A DNA stretch of 64,000 nt from positions 62,001 through 126,000 of the forward strand of contig VZSF01008752.1 in the NCBI GenBank assembly GCA_013398295.1, read 5' to 3'. Numbering within the stretch: the stretch's first letter is position 1; each line of letters opens with the position of its first letter. Shown here piece after piece: positions 11,901 to 26,900 of this stretch. A program made the position numbers and the translations under genes. This DNA is from Chionis minor. Taxonomy: Eukaryota > Chordata > Aves > Charadriiformes > Chionididae. A model generated the notes under the pieces. The model saw only the letters and a program-made list of their open reading frames with translations. It did no database searches and was not told where the DNA came from.

Positions 11901-14900
11901 AGCACGGGAAGACGGGCCACAAGGGCATTCACCCCATCGCCAGCAGCAGCAGAGCCGGAGGACCTGGCACAGGCTCAAGCAAAACCGACGGGTGATTGAA
12001 GTCCCGATGCCTCTTCCATATTTCTTACATACTAATTATGAATGGAAAGATGGTGAATTTTATTACATCTCTAGAAAGCTGATAGGATAATTACTCACTG
12101 CTGCAATTGATAAAGCCCTGAAGCTGCCAGCTAGGGAAGATTCTTGGTAGCCTTGGATTTGCATCCCGCTGTAAAACGATACCTGCAACCTGCCTGGAGA
12201 TCCCTGCCTCCGACCGTATCCTTTAGCATTTGCTTTAAGCACTCCCGGGATATACCTCTGTTTCAAACATTCCTCTCAGTGCCAACGCGCTTGCATTTTG
12301 CTTCTGCTAATTAAATATTTAATGCAATTATACTGAAGAAGATTTATTGTAAATGTCACTGTATTTAACGTGTAAATGAGCTATAGTGGCACTTCGGTAA
12401 CTGTTGCAAATACATACATTCTGATGCCTGCTTTAAAAATAAATTATTTACACTCATATTATTATACTCCAGGGCATTTGTTAATGCTTAATATCTTCTT
12501 GCAATATCTTACAGATGTGTTTATTTCAGCCTGTTGTTACAGAGCATTATCTATTGTCATATATTAATAAGGTGGAAAGCTTTCATGTACAAGTAAAAAT
12601 CCCCACTGCACTCTTAAAAAAGCATTTTTCCTTTTTGCCAAGAGATATTGTAGAAACCTAAATTGTATAAGCAACCTGAAACTGCAGTTGCATAATTTCA
12701 GTGATTTCTAGAACAGGAATTCTCTGCACTGAGACGCAGCAAGATTGCAGCTGTACAACTAATCAATTTATGCACTGGTTTCTAGCAAAGTTTAACTTGT
12801 ATTTCTTACCTGTCTATTCCATAAATGTAGACGACTGAAAACATCTCACAAAATGCAATTATTAGCAAGGGAATAGAGCCAGCAAAACTGTCGAATAGAG
12901 CCAGCCAGTAGTTACCAGAGTTCAGCACAAAAATAAAAGCCAGCAAGTAAGACCCCAAACAAATGAGACCTGTGAAAAAACCAAAACAACAGCACATTTA
13001 GGTAAAGAAAACTTAAGAAAAAAAATTAAGATATTTTCCCTGTATCTAGAAAGCTCTATAAGTAACTGTTATTTCAGTTGCAGCCTGAAGGTAAACCACT
13101 TTCTTTTTTAATGGTACTCTTTCCTTTTTAATGGAGAAGGCCAGCTTCTGTGCAGGTAAAATGGCAAAACTCTCCGATCATTGCACAGGTGGGAGATGCT
13201 GCAAACAAAACGGGAGAAGGCTGAGGAGACAAAACAGGTCCTCTTCCTCCTAGGTGGTGGGACAGTGATGCACTGAAAGAAATCCTGCGTGGGTGAAGGA
13301 CCCGGGTCCTCCAGCTTCCTCATGGAGGAGATGACAATCATCCTGAGCAGGCTGAAGGGCAAGCCATGGGGGGAGCAGCTGTCTGCAGGCTCAGAAGGAA
13401 CCTCACAGGAGTTACCCCCTTGGAGGCCGGAAGAAAACCTTCAGTAAGTTATCTAGGAGTCTTAGGACCATGCCAGATTGTAAAGTAGATGGCCGGTGGC
13501 TTGATTTTTAGGCATACAAGCTATTCGCTGGGGATGGAGGAGGTCACTGGTCTCTAAAAAAACACTTACCAGTAACAAGTTCCTTAGGCACTTTGGGAGG
13601 TATAATCTTAAGATCTTGTAACGGTACAAGCACACCTTCCATGTTTCCAAACATAGATGACAAACCCAGGCAGAAGAGCATGATGAAGAAGAGAATGGAC
13701 CACAAAGGTGAGACAGGCATTTTGGTGATAGCTTCAGTGAAGACAATAAAGGCCAGGCCAGTTCCTTCAACTCCCTGTGGAAGATTTCAGAAGCTCCAAA
13801 ACTAGGCTCATTAACACCGCGCAGCACTTAGATTTACATTGGTATTCACTAGACGTGGTGCATGCTACGCCATACCGCAATACTTTTGTTTCCACAAAGA
13901 CCTCCTAATGCAGCAATATACTTGCTGTAATTATATTACAAATTCTATTCCGTGGACACCTATTTCCATCTGTAATTCATGACCTTTTCAACAACAACAA
14001 CAACAACAAAAAGTGCACCCTTTTCATTCTTCCTGGAACTTTTTTCACCCCAGTGCCAAGGTCCATACTTTGTTGTGACACACTCGTACTGATCGGGACA
14101 GGGCTTGCTCCAGCTGGTTCCTCGCTCTGGGAATCTCTTCCCTAGTCATCTTTGTCCCACCAGGGCTGCAACCAGCTAGTTCCAGAGAAATACCTGCAGC
14201 TATTTTGCCAGTTACATGAGGTCAGCCTAGAACACTTATGGGTTTAGTTACTAGTCTGACAGTTTGCCAATACTTTTCAGAGGAATTAAACAGTTTATCT
14301 CTACAAAAGCAAGACGGAGTAAACAAAAGGGATTCTTCAGTCCAAAAGCAACCCAAGCCAATTGCAATCAATCCGTGGAAACATATATACAACCTCAGAA
14401 GAAAGAGCACTAGGCAATTAATAAATTGCTCTGCATTCCTACCATATTTACGGTAGTGATAGGAGTCAGGGTGTTAAACTTACGTCATTCAGGAAGCTTT
14501 CCAGATTACAAGTTTCAAACTTCAGGGTTGCAAAAGTCATTGGATCAGTCATGTTACATAGATGCTGCATTTGTTCAAAGTTATCTTGGGTTACATTACC
14601 TTCTGGCAAATCAAATGCATTCATCAGAGTAAGAATATTTCTGAAAAAGTGAAATAAAAGTAATTTGAAATTGTTTATTTGTAAGCATCCGTAGGATTCA
14701 TTTTCATCAGCAAGAAACTTATTAAGAGCACGATGCCTTTTATAAAGATACAAAGGAAGCAATGCTTTTGTTGCTTAGGATCAGATTTTGAAATCGGGAA
14801 GTCCAGCAGTTTTGTGCATGTGCAATTCTTTCTTTCTTCTTCCAAGGCGAGTCTGATACTGCAGAAATGACAGCTATTTAGGGCACGAAATGACAGCTAT

Positions 14901-17900
14901 TTAGGATGGGCACTCTAGGGACGGCTGCAGGAGCTGAGTGCCCATCTTTGCAGTGCAGAGTGGGCAGCAGTTCCCAGACTGAGCAGCTCCCGGGAATGCG
15001 TAAGGTGTCTGCAGTTAGGTATCATGCACCGCCACAGCTGATGTGGAGGAACCTGACTGGAACCCGCTGGATCTGGCAGCCCCGGTTAGAAGCGAGTCTG
15101 AATTGCTCTGGTAAAACTAGGTACCTCTGATGAGACCTAAGCATTGAAGCTCTGCAGGAAGCAACCTAAATACAGAGCTGACACAAGGACCAGGATGTGT
15201 TACACTTGTGCTCAGCAGGCACTGATTATTGTGGATTCTGTTTTTCTTTCTTCCCACACCCCCCCTCCCCACCCCCCCCTGCCCAGAGCTTCTAGGCAAT
15301 TTTCCAGTGGTCAGTAGAGCTTCATCTAGTGAATTAAAATGGGAAGAATGTCACTAATTAGTCTGAGTAATTTCCCAGTGTAGTATGCAGAGTCACTATC
15401 AGTACCTGAGGAGCCTACGCTGTGACCCAGCAGTGACCAGGACTCCAGAGGACTGTCAGAACAGCCTGGTCATGGGCAGCTTTCTTAAAACTACTATCCT
15501 TTGTTTGTTTGTTTTTGACGTATGTAACGTAAAATCCAATTTTTCACAGCACCACTTGTATTGAAACTTGCCTTATCCAGCTAAGTAAATACATTCCTTC
15601 AGAAGACGTTTCATATCCATTGCTGCAAATGATCAATTTTTCATATTTACCTCTAAAACTATAGACACTCTAGTATATTTTAGTGAAATAATGTATCACG
15701 AGCTGAATCTACCTGTATGTAAGTAGAAATTGTTGCATAAACTGCAGTTATATTTGAAAGAACTATTTCAAAAAAACACATTACAATATGGAATATCCTC
15801 CTCCTCCCTTGTTACTTTTCAGAAACATCAGGGAATAATGTAAAATATGGTTGCTTACGCAATATTTATCTAGGAAATAAGGTGGCTCAAGTAATTATCA
15901 CTCCCTATGGGCTTGATAGCACATAATTTAAATATTTTGAAGTAATAAGTTGTCTGATACCATATGGGTCAGGAGCTGCAATGGTACAGAAATAATAAAT
16001 CCGTTATCATCAGGCTAACAGAGCTGCCTCAGCCAAACACACCCCTGTATATTCTGGTTTTGGGTATTTTTTCCCCCCCATAACTTACCTGTCGAAACAG
16101 TCATCATATCTTTCTGTGGCTCTGAATCCAATGATGGAGTATATGACTGTTGCTGCATAGACGGATGTGAAACCATTGATGACTGAGATAATCAGGGCAT
16201 CTTTCTCACAGTTATTGCTGCAATTCAAGGAGAAAAAAAGAATGGATTTCAAACACATTCCCAAAATGAATACTAAAACCTGGCTGCTAACAAAAAATAG
16301 TTTACAGATGCATAGGTATCAGTATGCTCCCTAAGAATATACAAGTACGGCTGTTAAAGATAGATTTAGTGAATTAAAACTTGGGGCCTTAAGCAGTTTA
16401 ATAGCTATGCTGGTTTTCCTTCTCAAATAATCCCGTTCATAAGGAATAACTGCCTGAGTGTTTCCACATCTGGCTCATGGAAAATAAAACATGAAGGGCA
16501 AAAAAGTATGTCTCCTCCATATGCAGACACACATTGGCATAAGCTGTATCTTAGCTGATGGGGTGTTCTGCTGCAGGGGGAAAGATTTGGGTTTGGATTC
16601 GGACAGTCGATAGGGAAAAGTGACCAAAAATTTCCATAGCACTTTGATATGGCAAAGTTACAGTGGCCCAGCACACTTGGGAACAGTTTTGCTTGATTGT
16701 TGGACAGAAGATGGTTCAAAGTATCCTCAAGTTTTGGAAATATGGCGGAACATTGTGCTGCTAAGGTTGGACAGACAAGCTATTACACTGTGAAAGTTAA
16801 ACTGCTTTGTAGAGACTTCTGTGTGCGGGCACTTGCCAATGTATCTGTGCTAAGATGAAAAAATTGCAGAGCCAGAAAGAGACTTTCATCTGAGAGAGAA
16901 GATAAAGAATCAATATTAAATTAGTTAATGGTTTTATGAGAAGGCTGTAAACCTCTGGATATTGTATTTCTCTTGGGCAAGAGAGGACTATTGAGATTAA
17001 CTTGATGTTGTCATATTTAATTTTCTGATCATCTTCAAGAGGAGAGACAAGCCTGTTCAGACAAGACCTGTGATACTGTGACCTTTTCCCATTTATAGGG
17101 TTGCAAATAAGTCTCTATTGGGCAGAAAGCATTGGATTGAAATTCCTTCCTGTACTCTCATGTCAGTTTTTTCACTGTAACATGAGATTCTCAATGGCAG
17201 GCTTGATGAAAATGTTTCTTCCCTTCCGAGAAAGTAAGATGCTCAAGCCCCTCCTGGTTATGAATGAGTGAATCCCTGATGGCATTGAAACCTCACGGTG
17301 TTTCCTGGGGCATTTATACTCGCAAACCGTCTGGGAACAGGGTCACTCACACCTGGTTCAGCTGATGCGGCACTGCAGGTGGCCCAACACCACAGTGTAA
17401 CATTATGGTATTTGCATCTTTTTTTCTTGTATCTCCACAGGAATTTCATTACTTTTTGCAGTCTCCTCCTTAAATTGTGAATGATTGAGAACTGAAGAAA
17501 CGTGACCTGGTACCACAGCCTCGTGTGTTGGGAATGCAGGAGGACACTGCTCCTTTTCTTTAGGTCTTTCGGAAAGATGCAGAACATTCTCAGCCCTGCT
17601 CCTCACAGTTGGGGGAACATTGACTTAGACCTGAAGCAGGGCTTGCCACCTCCCACTGGGACTGGCAGGCACCAAAAGTTCCAGACGTAATTTTGAAAAA
17701 CATCTGAAGTCAAGAGTGGTGGCAGGGAATTATACTAGTGACTGAAATGTTGTTGTCGTGTCATCAAGCCTGAGCCAAAGCTGAAACACAGACTTCTGAA
17801 TGCGTGACCAAACCAGATATCCGAAATGTAATCCAGAGACATTTATCAAAAATGTTAGGTTGAGAGAATGCTGCACAGTTTGTCTTTCAAGAGGACAGTG

Positions 17901-20900
17901 CTGAAGGGATGGAAAGCACCAAGAGGCACTGGTGGTTGCTCCAATATTTTGGGAGGGTGAGTGTAGAATAACACCATGTTGTAATTTGGTGACTGGGTCG
18001 TTTCCAAGGTGATGGGAGTTTGCACGCCATCTCTTCCCTGGCCCCGTCGCATATACAAAGGAAGAAATTGAGTTTGAATTTTGGAATTCCTAGTTACATC
18101 TTCTAATCGCTAAGCTAAAGATTTAAACTGTGATTTGTAAATTGCTTTGAAATGTTTGTACCATCACCCAGCTCTGACAGTGTGGAGACAAAGGGCAACG
18201 CCGTGCATTGAGCGTTCCTGCAAAGGAAGCTCCTGCCCATCAGCTAGTGGTGGCCAGCCAGTCCTCTCCTTTCCAGCCTGCACCACCACATCTTCCTGCA
18301 GGAAATCAGCCAGCACTGGGACCTGAAATCTTGGCTCGAGAGAGCTAGGATCAGTCAGATATGTGCCTTACGTGGCTGAGGGGATGGTGTCCCGGTCCCA
18401 AATAATTACTGTGTAACGATAGGCATAAGTGAACGTGCTTCATTTGAAAGAATGAAATATTCATATAAAATTTGTCTTTTGCCTGGCTACTTACTGGACA
18501 GAGTTGTAACTGGAGAATGAAATGAGTCCTCCAAAGGCCAGGGAGAAAGAGTAAAACACCTGAGCACCCGCATCCAGCCATGTCACTGGGTTAGCCAGCT
18601 CGGTAACCTGAGGCATCAGACATACAGCTTTAAGCACATGCAACATTGCTCTTTAGACTGAATATGAGGGATTTAAAACAATAATTAAAACAAGAACATT
18701 ACCATGCAGAACTTACTATTTTTAAAGAATGATAGCAACTATGTCAACATTTCTGTCAAACTTACTTTTTTTTCAAAAAGAGAACCTATCTGTAGGTTTT
18801 CTACAAGTATTACAAAAATTGATAAACAAAGTTATTTCCATAGCTTACAGCTGCCATGCCTGTTTCCAGAAAAGATGTTTATGCTTTAGCATTTATAATG
18901 ACCATTCAGAAGTCTTCTCATGGGAAATGAAACCCCTTTTAATTGTATTAAAAAAACTGTTGTACACTTATAGAATCATAGAATGACTTGGGTTGGAAGA
19001 GACCTTCAAGATCATCAAGTCCAACAATAAACCTATGCCAAAACCCACCCCTAAACCATGTCCCTCAGCACCATGTCTACCCGTCTTTTAAATACCTCTT
19101 AAACCATTCTGTCAGGTCTTTTGTCCATATAGCCATGCTGGTTAGATGGGTTCTATTCCCAGCTGGACTATTTGTGCTTTAAAGTTAGACTCATCCTTAA
19201 CTAGAATACAGGAAAAGAAGGCAAGTCCCCCTGTGGCAACCCCACTATATTGCTCTGTGATGATCCTTCAATTTTTTATAACAGACTTTGATGGGGGGTG
19301 GAGAGAGAGAATGTGTGTGTATGTGTATATTTTACATCCAATGCAAAGGATTCACCTCCCAGTATCAAGACTTTAAAGCTGATCGGTAGTTAGAAAAGCA
19401 CCCATGGGAGAGATTAATTTTCAACTGGTTGTTAAATACATTGGGTTTCACTAAGGGACAAACCGTGCAATGACTTACATTAGGGGTGAAGAGATACACA
19501 ATGCCATTGGTTGATCCTTTCAGCGTCAAGCCACGGATTAGAAAAATGGTGAGCACAAGGTAGGGAAGAGTTGATGTTACGTACACAGCCTGCAGAAGCA
19601 GCATGTAAACGAAACAAATAAAACAGAAGACTTGAATAAAAATAGCACTGCAAGGACAAAAAGAGGGGAAAAAGGTACTGTGACTAATAACAACGGCAAG
19701 TTTCAAGCAAGTCACAATTAACATACTACGGAAAACGATGTTCAGGAGAAACAGTATGTGCAGTGCATTTGATAATAAACATTTTTGCAGTGATAGTACT
19801 CTATTTAAGACAAATTCACATTATTGAAATTCAACTCTTTCTAAAACAGCATGAAAAGTAACCTACTCCTGAGGCCAGGTTGATGCTGCCAATGCAAGGA
19901 TGGGCTCTTAGGGCTTGCTGGGCAGCAGAACATTGGTCACTCTTTCAGAGAGATAACATTAAGGACTAGCAAAAACACAAATAAATCTGTACATGTGTGT
20001 TTTGAAGAGAATGGCCATAGCAAAAAGACAGAGTCCCCTGATCCTGCATTGAAGGTTAATATTAACGTTGAGGTGGTAATACCTAAAGAATGTTTTACTA
20101 GGACCTATAAGGACAAGGAAGCCGAATTGCTCACAAAAATGTCCACATAAATCAAATCAAACCAAAACAAATTCCATTTCATTCAGCTTCCTTCTTCAAA
20201 AAGCAACCTCAGTGATGACAAACATGAAGTTTTAGACAAGAAATAGCCAGTTTTTATAGTATTATTAAGTCTGTATGAATATGGAATCACAATGTCATAA
20301 TGAATATCACTCATAAAAAAACCCCAAAATACAGTACCTTTCCTGTTGTTTCGATGCCTCTGATTGTGCACACATACAGTACACCCCATGCGCATGTTAA
20401 ACATAACAAAAGCCACCACTGTATAGTGCCTGAATTGTCGATGGAAGTGGAGATGTTTAATGTTTCTCTGTACCAGAAATAATCTACAGGAGAGCTCTTG
20501 GCACACTCTTCTATGTAACCTGTAACCACAAAATCGTTGTCATCCTGTATGCCTTTTATTCACTTGGAAAAAAAATTGAAATAATAAACATGTGTTCTAA
20601 ATTATACCACCTAATGCCAATGAATTCATTGTTGACAAATTTCAGATTCTTAGAGGCTGATTTTGTCAGAAAATGAGACATTTAAAACAGAATTGTTTAA
20701 CAAAGATTTTAATACAGATTTTATTGCTATTTCTATTAATTCAACCATGCAGATAAAATCTTTCCTCTTTATAATTTTTTCTTTTTTTTCTTACAAAAAT
20801 GTGAGATGAGAAGCCTCATGTGTCACAGAAAGTGTGGAGAGGATTTCTGAGCATAAAAGTATGTATATTGCATGGAATATTTTTTTTAGTAGATGAAAAA

Positions 20901-23900
20901 GAGTTAGGCAGATGTTTTTCAATGATTGTAGACATCCTACCTCATCTTATAAAAAACCCCAAAACTTTGGGCTTTCCATACGTATCCTGCTTTTCCTTGC
21001 CTGATGGATTGCTCAGCTCCCTGCAACGTGCTGACCTGTGCAGTATTCTGCCCTGGCCTGCCTTTATATGAGGCTTTTTATACTTATTCCATGAGGAGAG
21101 GAACAAAACTCTCTGAAAAGCTATTTACTGACCCACGAGAAAAACCTGCTTTGTACAGTTTCATGTGGGACTGACTACGGAAAGCAAAGCTGCTGTTACC
21201 AGGCAGTCTCCAAGGAGCTATTGACTGTTGTCATACTGAGAGATGCTGCTGTTTCATACGGATTATGCATCTCTTTTTTTTTTTTTTTTCCCTTTTCAAT
21301 ATACTAACAGAGTGCTGTTGGGGCTGTTGGTGAAGAGGTGGATGAAACACATTGTCTAAATCAGGAAAATGTTAATATTTTTGCTAGACTTTCACTTAAT
21401 GAATATTGTCGATGTGAACACATCTGCCAAAATCAGTCCTGAAATTTCATATAAAAAGTCAAAGTTTGTCTCAAGTATTAAGCATTGATAACATTTTACA
21501 GAACATGATTTTTCATGAAATGCACATATTAAAATAGCACAATGTTCTTGACAGGACTGCCTTGCTGGTGTTTTATAGAAAGAGGTTCAGTTAGGCTAAT
21601 TGCTAGAAACAGAAAGATGTACTGTGTAACAAAATACAATATTTCATTGAATATACCTGTTCTGTTGTCACTGAGAGGACAGCTACTCCAGGGCAGGGGC
21701 TCTTGGAAGGAGTTGAAGAAATACCACATTACCCAGGCAATAATAGTATTGTAATATAAACCCACCAGGAAGGATACGAACATTGCCGCTATGCCTAAAA
21801 AAAAAAAAATCAGAACACAATGTAAATTTCCAGTCTTGTCTTCAAGTTGTATCAAAATACATGGTATGAGCCTCAGCCTTTCTCTACTCTTCTCCCCACC
21901 CAAATTCCATGGTTTATGGCCTTTCACCCTCCTCTCTTTGCTTTGGATGTAGGTTTAATCACTGTGAATTTGTTATGTAAAGTTTGGACAGCTGAGTCCT
22001 ACATAGAGGTATGGCCCAAAACTACTTTGGGACTGAAGCTGACACCCACTTAGAAGCCAACATCATGGGTGAACTAATTCCTGACAGACACTCCACAATC
22101 CTCCTCACAGTCTTGCCTGCTGATATCTATGGAGTTTGGGATCCTGGGTACATGTAAATCTCAACTCACTTGGGATTTTGCCTAAATGAGACCCAGATTG
22201 TCTTTCCCTTCCACAATGGCACTGCAGAGGTCAGCAGATGTGTTTGGCTAATCTTTGTTGTACAGGATGGACAGCTGCCAGGAGGCACAGCCGTGAAAAG
22301 GTGAGGGATTCAAGCTGGTAACTCTCCTTCTCCACTTGCTCCCAAGAAACTAACCTCTGGTGACTTCTCTGGCAGGCAGTAAACGCTAATGATTAGCTCC
22401 TGAGGACTCTTAGGTTCTGAAGAAGTTTGAAAAGTTCCAGATGCAATGAACAAATAACTTTTGTAACTGATTTACAGATGCAGTCGGTCCCAACAACAGT
22501 CTTGACTGGCTGCTTTTCTTCCTTTTCAAGTGTGTGGTAACCACAGAATCACAGAACAGCTGAGGTGGGAAGGGACATCTGGAGGTCACCTTGTCCAACC
22601 CTTGCTCAAGCAGGGCCACCTACAGCCAGTTGCCCAGGACCATGTCCAGGCAGATTTTTAATATCTCTAAGGATGGAGACTCCACAACCTCTCTGGGCAA
22701 CCTGTGCCAGTACTTGGTCACCCTCACAGTGTTTCCTAATGTTCAGATGGCACCTCCTGTGTTTCCTGTGTAATGAGGTATCTGTGGCGTTTCTAATGCT
22801 GTATGCATCATGCTGCTTTTACTACTTTGTCAGATAGAGTGTTTGAATACTTAGAAGTCTAATACAGATGTGAAGAAGTATTTTCTGCAAAATACTGTCT
22901 CCATGGCTTTTAGCGTGATACCTCTCTCAGATATAAGAAAGTAATATTGTACGGAGCTGAAGTCTGGCAGACCAGCTTAGAGAAAGATTCAACTATTACT
23001 TGTCCACTGAACAGTTGCGGAACAAATTTTTTGTTCATCTTAATGGTAAAAACAGCCAATATCATAATACATAAAATATCGCTGAAGCCTGAAAGTGACC
23101 TCAAATTAAAGAAAGGTTTTAAGCGGACCCACAGTCCCTGGGAAGGTAGACACTAAGTTGTCATAGTGCCTTGTCATGATTAATGTGACCTATCAATGGA
23201 GACTTAGTGAGAAGCGAAAGAGGATAGATCCTGGAATGTCTTATGACACACTAGAATAAAATCCTGAAACTTTGCTCTTAAGGTTATCAGTTCAGAGACT
23301 TGTGCTTTCTCCGGTGGCTTTTCGTATCCTCTTCAGACTTACCAACCCCTTTCAGGGTAGGGTGGATAGAGCTCCAGACACCCACACTGCCTTTCCTCAG
23401 CCTTTGGCCAATGGCAAACTCAAGATGAAGCAGGGGGATGCCCTCCAGGACGAGCAAAATCAGGAAAGGGATCATGAAGGCTCCTGAAATGGATAAGGGA
23501 AAAAAAAAAAAAAAAGATGTTTCCCATCAGTAAAGTACTAAAATAAAGCACAAACTTTAGTTCTGAGGGCCTTTGAAACCGCAAGAGGGTTGTAAGCATA
23601 TTTGTGGAAACCCTCTCCCAGGTTCTGAACAAAGTTTTTGCTTGATTCACCAAGCAGGGGACTTCTTTACACAAGTGGTTTCAAGTAGGGATTCTTATTC
23701 TTCCCAAGTGACAAACGTAAACAGAAGTTACACACTCCCAAGGTTAAACTTTGAAGAAACCACCTTCGGATTGCAAGTGGAGGAAAGGTAGCTGCTTTTT
23801 TGGAATGACTTCCTTTTTTTTTTTTTTTTTTTCTGTAAGAGGTTATCATTTTATAATTGTGAATCATGCAAATTGTATGAAGTACCTGGATGAACTAAGC

Positions 23901-26900
23901 AAGATGCCTCAAAAGGTCAGGCAGCAGCCTGGAGCCGTCTACATAAAATAGCCAAAAACTTCCTGGCAGCTGTATTCAATGGCTTTCACATTTGAATAGA
24001 AAAGATCTGAAGTCCAGGGTTCAAACCTTATTAATTATGACAAGGCTGGTTATTATAGGACAGGCTTGTAAAGTTATTTTTTTCCTGAATAAAGTGTACC
24101 TCAGACATGGGAGGTAACATATGACACCACGTCATATAATACCAAAGTGCAGACTCAAATGTTTGAATATTGCTGCATATTAGAATTATGGTTATCTGTC
24201 ATTACAAAAAGTCTTTAAACACCTAATTATAGGCAGAAAATAATCTAAGTGCATAGAAAAAATGCAAACCAGTATGTGAACTGTTCAGGTTTGGGTATTT
24301 GCTGACTTTTTCCTCAGGTAAGCAATGAAAATCAGTTAGCAAGTGAAAGAGGAAATTTGAAGAATGGAAACTACAGTTTTGAATTCAAGATAGTTAAATA
24401 TTTTTTGGAACAGCTAAACTGCAGGCCTGTCCACTCCATGGGTTGTCTTCTTAATGTTGTCTACACCACAGTTTTAGAAATGATTGTTACTGCAAAGTCT
24501 TAATTTTCTGTGTACTTCAATAAAGTCTGCTAAAAACAATATTGTTGTATCAAGTGGCCACTATTGTAATGAAATCAGCCAACTAGACTTTTCGCTTTCC
24601 ACTCCTATGGAATTCAAGTAACACTAGTAATTCACCTGTCTTTCATTGACATTTTTAAGATTTCTTAATCAAAATCAGCAGTTTTGAATCTATAAAATGC
24701 TCGTGAAATATTCAAAATGCTGAACACTTTGAAAATGCGCATGCCACACATCCGATTCAATGGCTAATCACTGATGTACCAGAAAATATTTCTTTTGCTG
24801 AAGCCAGTTGCCAAAGGTGGCTGTATAGACATTACATTCTCAGGCTTCTGCAAAGCACATCATTTAGCAATGCAAAAACTTCTTACTAAAAATGTAGCAC
24901 TTTTCAAAATCAGTGTAGCTCATCTTGCATGCATTAAAAACTATGACTGTAAAAATGGAGACTGACAAACTGAAGAGGTTTCAAAGGAGAGAGAGAAGAA
25001 TAACTGACTTGGGACATATCTTTTGTTAGTGAAAAACTGAAGGCCTCATTATGACTTATTTGTGCGGAGGTTTGCTAAACTTCTAACTCTGCTGACTCTT
25101 CCTCTCTTTCTTCTGTGTTGGGCTATCACCTTGGGAAATGGATAATATGGGCCTTCTCACTAATGAGGAGATTATCCCATTTGTTTTCTTCCCCACTTCT
25201 CACATCTCAGCTACATTTTCTTTTCCAGAGACCGTGTTGTCCTTGCAACAACAAAAGCCTTGCATTAGTGGGGAGCAGTTACCTGTTAGAAATCACTTCC
25301 AAAACAAGGTTCTTCCACCCTGTCTTCCCACCACTCCAGGGACCTCTGCAAAATTACTGGCAGCAGGAGCTGCTAATGCCAGATGTAACGGGGCAGTCCT
25401 CCCCATGCCTTGTTGACTGGCTGCTGACAGGCAACTACGCCAGAAATGGTGATATGGTCTTCAGCTGCCTGTGCTCCGAAGTCATTGTTGGTGATGCGAA
25501 ATTCCTACCCAACACTGGCAGAGGTTCTGGGATTCGTTGAAACTGTGTCAGACTCGGTCACTGCAAGGAACTGCCTCCCCCGTCCTTTCAGACAGTTTCT
25601 GGCATTTCTAAAAATTTGTCCCATTTTTTCTGTACGGACTTGCTTAGCCGTGCTGGAACATGCACTGGTGTGCGCACAAGAGCCCCTCTTCATCTGATTA
25701 GACATGCAGCGCTTGCAGATTTGTCTTCAAACAGTTTGTCATCTACTGATACCCCACCCTATTTCTGTCAGTAGCACTCCTCCCAACTGTTTCATAGAAA
25801 ACAGGGTTTTCGCAGTGTATGCGATGAGTGCCCTCTCACTGTTGAGATCCATCCCCCTACATCCCAATGGCTTCCTTCCTACATGGGAGGGTCACTGGGA
25901 CAACCTCCACACCCAGAGCCTCTGGCCTTTCACGGACACAGTTACTTATCAATGCATGGAGCTGCAAGTAGCCAGAAATATGTTGTGTGTTCCAAACTCA
26001 TGTCAGGTTGGCACACGCTTTCCCTCCCGTCACACTCTGTTGAGGAGGTCTCATGAGAGTAAGATGAGATAAGGATAAGATAATTGTGTTTATACCGGCA
26101 GTTTTTAGTTCCAGAGCATTCTCTCTGTTTTAAGCCCAAGACACCTCCCAAGAGTCTGAAACCTGACCCTACAGAGTTTGCGTGGCTGCTCCATCTGGGT
26201 ATCTTATTTTTACCTCCTCTTTCAGATGCAGGATAGGTCTCCGCTGTACTGCAATCACACTTCTCTCTGGTAAAGCCCTTCCTCAGCAGTAGTAGTAATT
26301 AAATCCAGAAGGTGGATTTGTACAGCTACCTAATCCAAATATTCCTCATTTGCACTCAGGGTAAGTCCCTGTCACGCTTTGAAACTCAACTTGCAGTCAT
26401 TTTAGATCATCTCTTGAAACTTAAGAAAGGACTGGCAGTTAGTTCTGCTAAGGTGCATTGCTTAACCATCTTTGCTCCTAGTGCAGACACATCACTTTTT
26501 TTCATCAGGTCACCATGAGGTCACTTAAGGACTTGGTTAGAAATTCTCCCCCTGGTCAAAGTTCTTGTTGTGTAAGGAAATACACAGCTTTTATAGTCCT
26601 TTCAATCTATGGCCACTTGTTTCTTGTCATACCTGTCAAAGATAATACTTTTTTGGTAGTTACCATCTCTGTTAGTGGAAGGGAGGGAAGATCAGGCCAT
26701 TTCCTACGAAGCATTAGAAGCGTTTCCTATAGAAAGCATTCAAAGCTAGTCTCAACTTTTCACTTTCACTAGAAAGTAGGCTGACTGATACTCTGATTTG
26801 GGCTCCATTTGTTTCATGTTTGAGATGTTCTTGCAAACCTTACAAGCAATATGCACCTCCACTCACGGGGCTCTAGCAGTCTGTGTAGACATCATGCCTC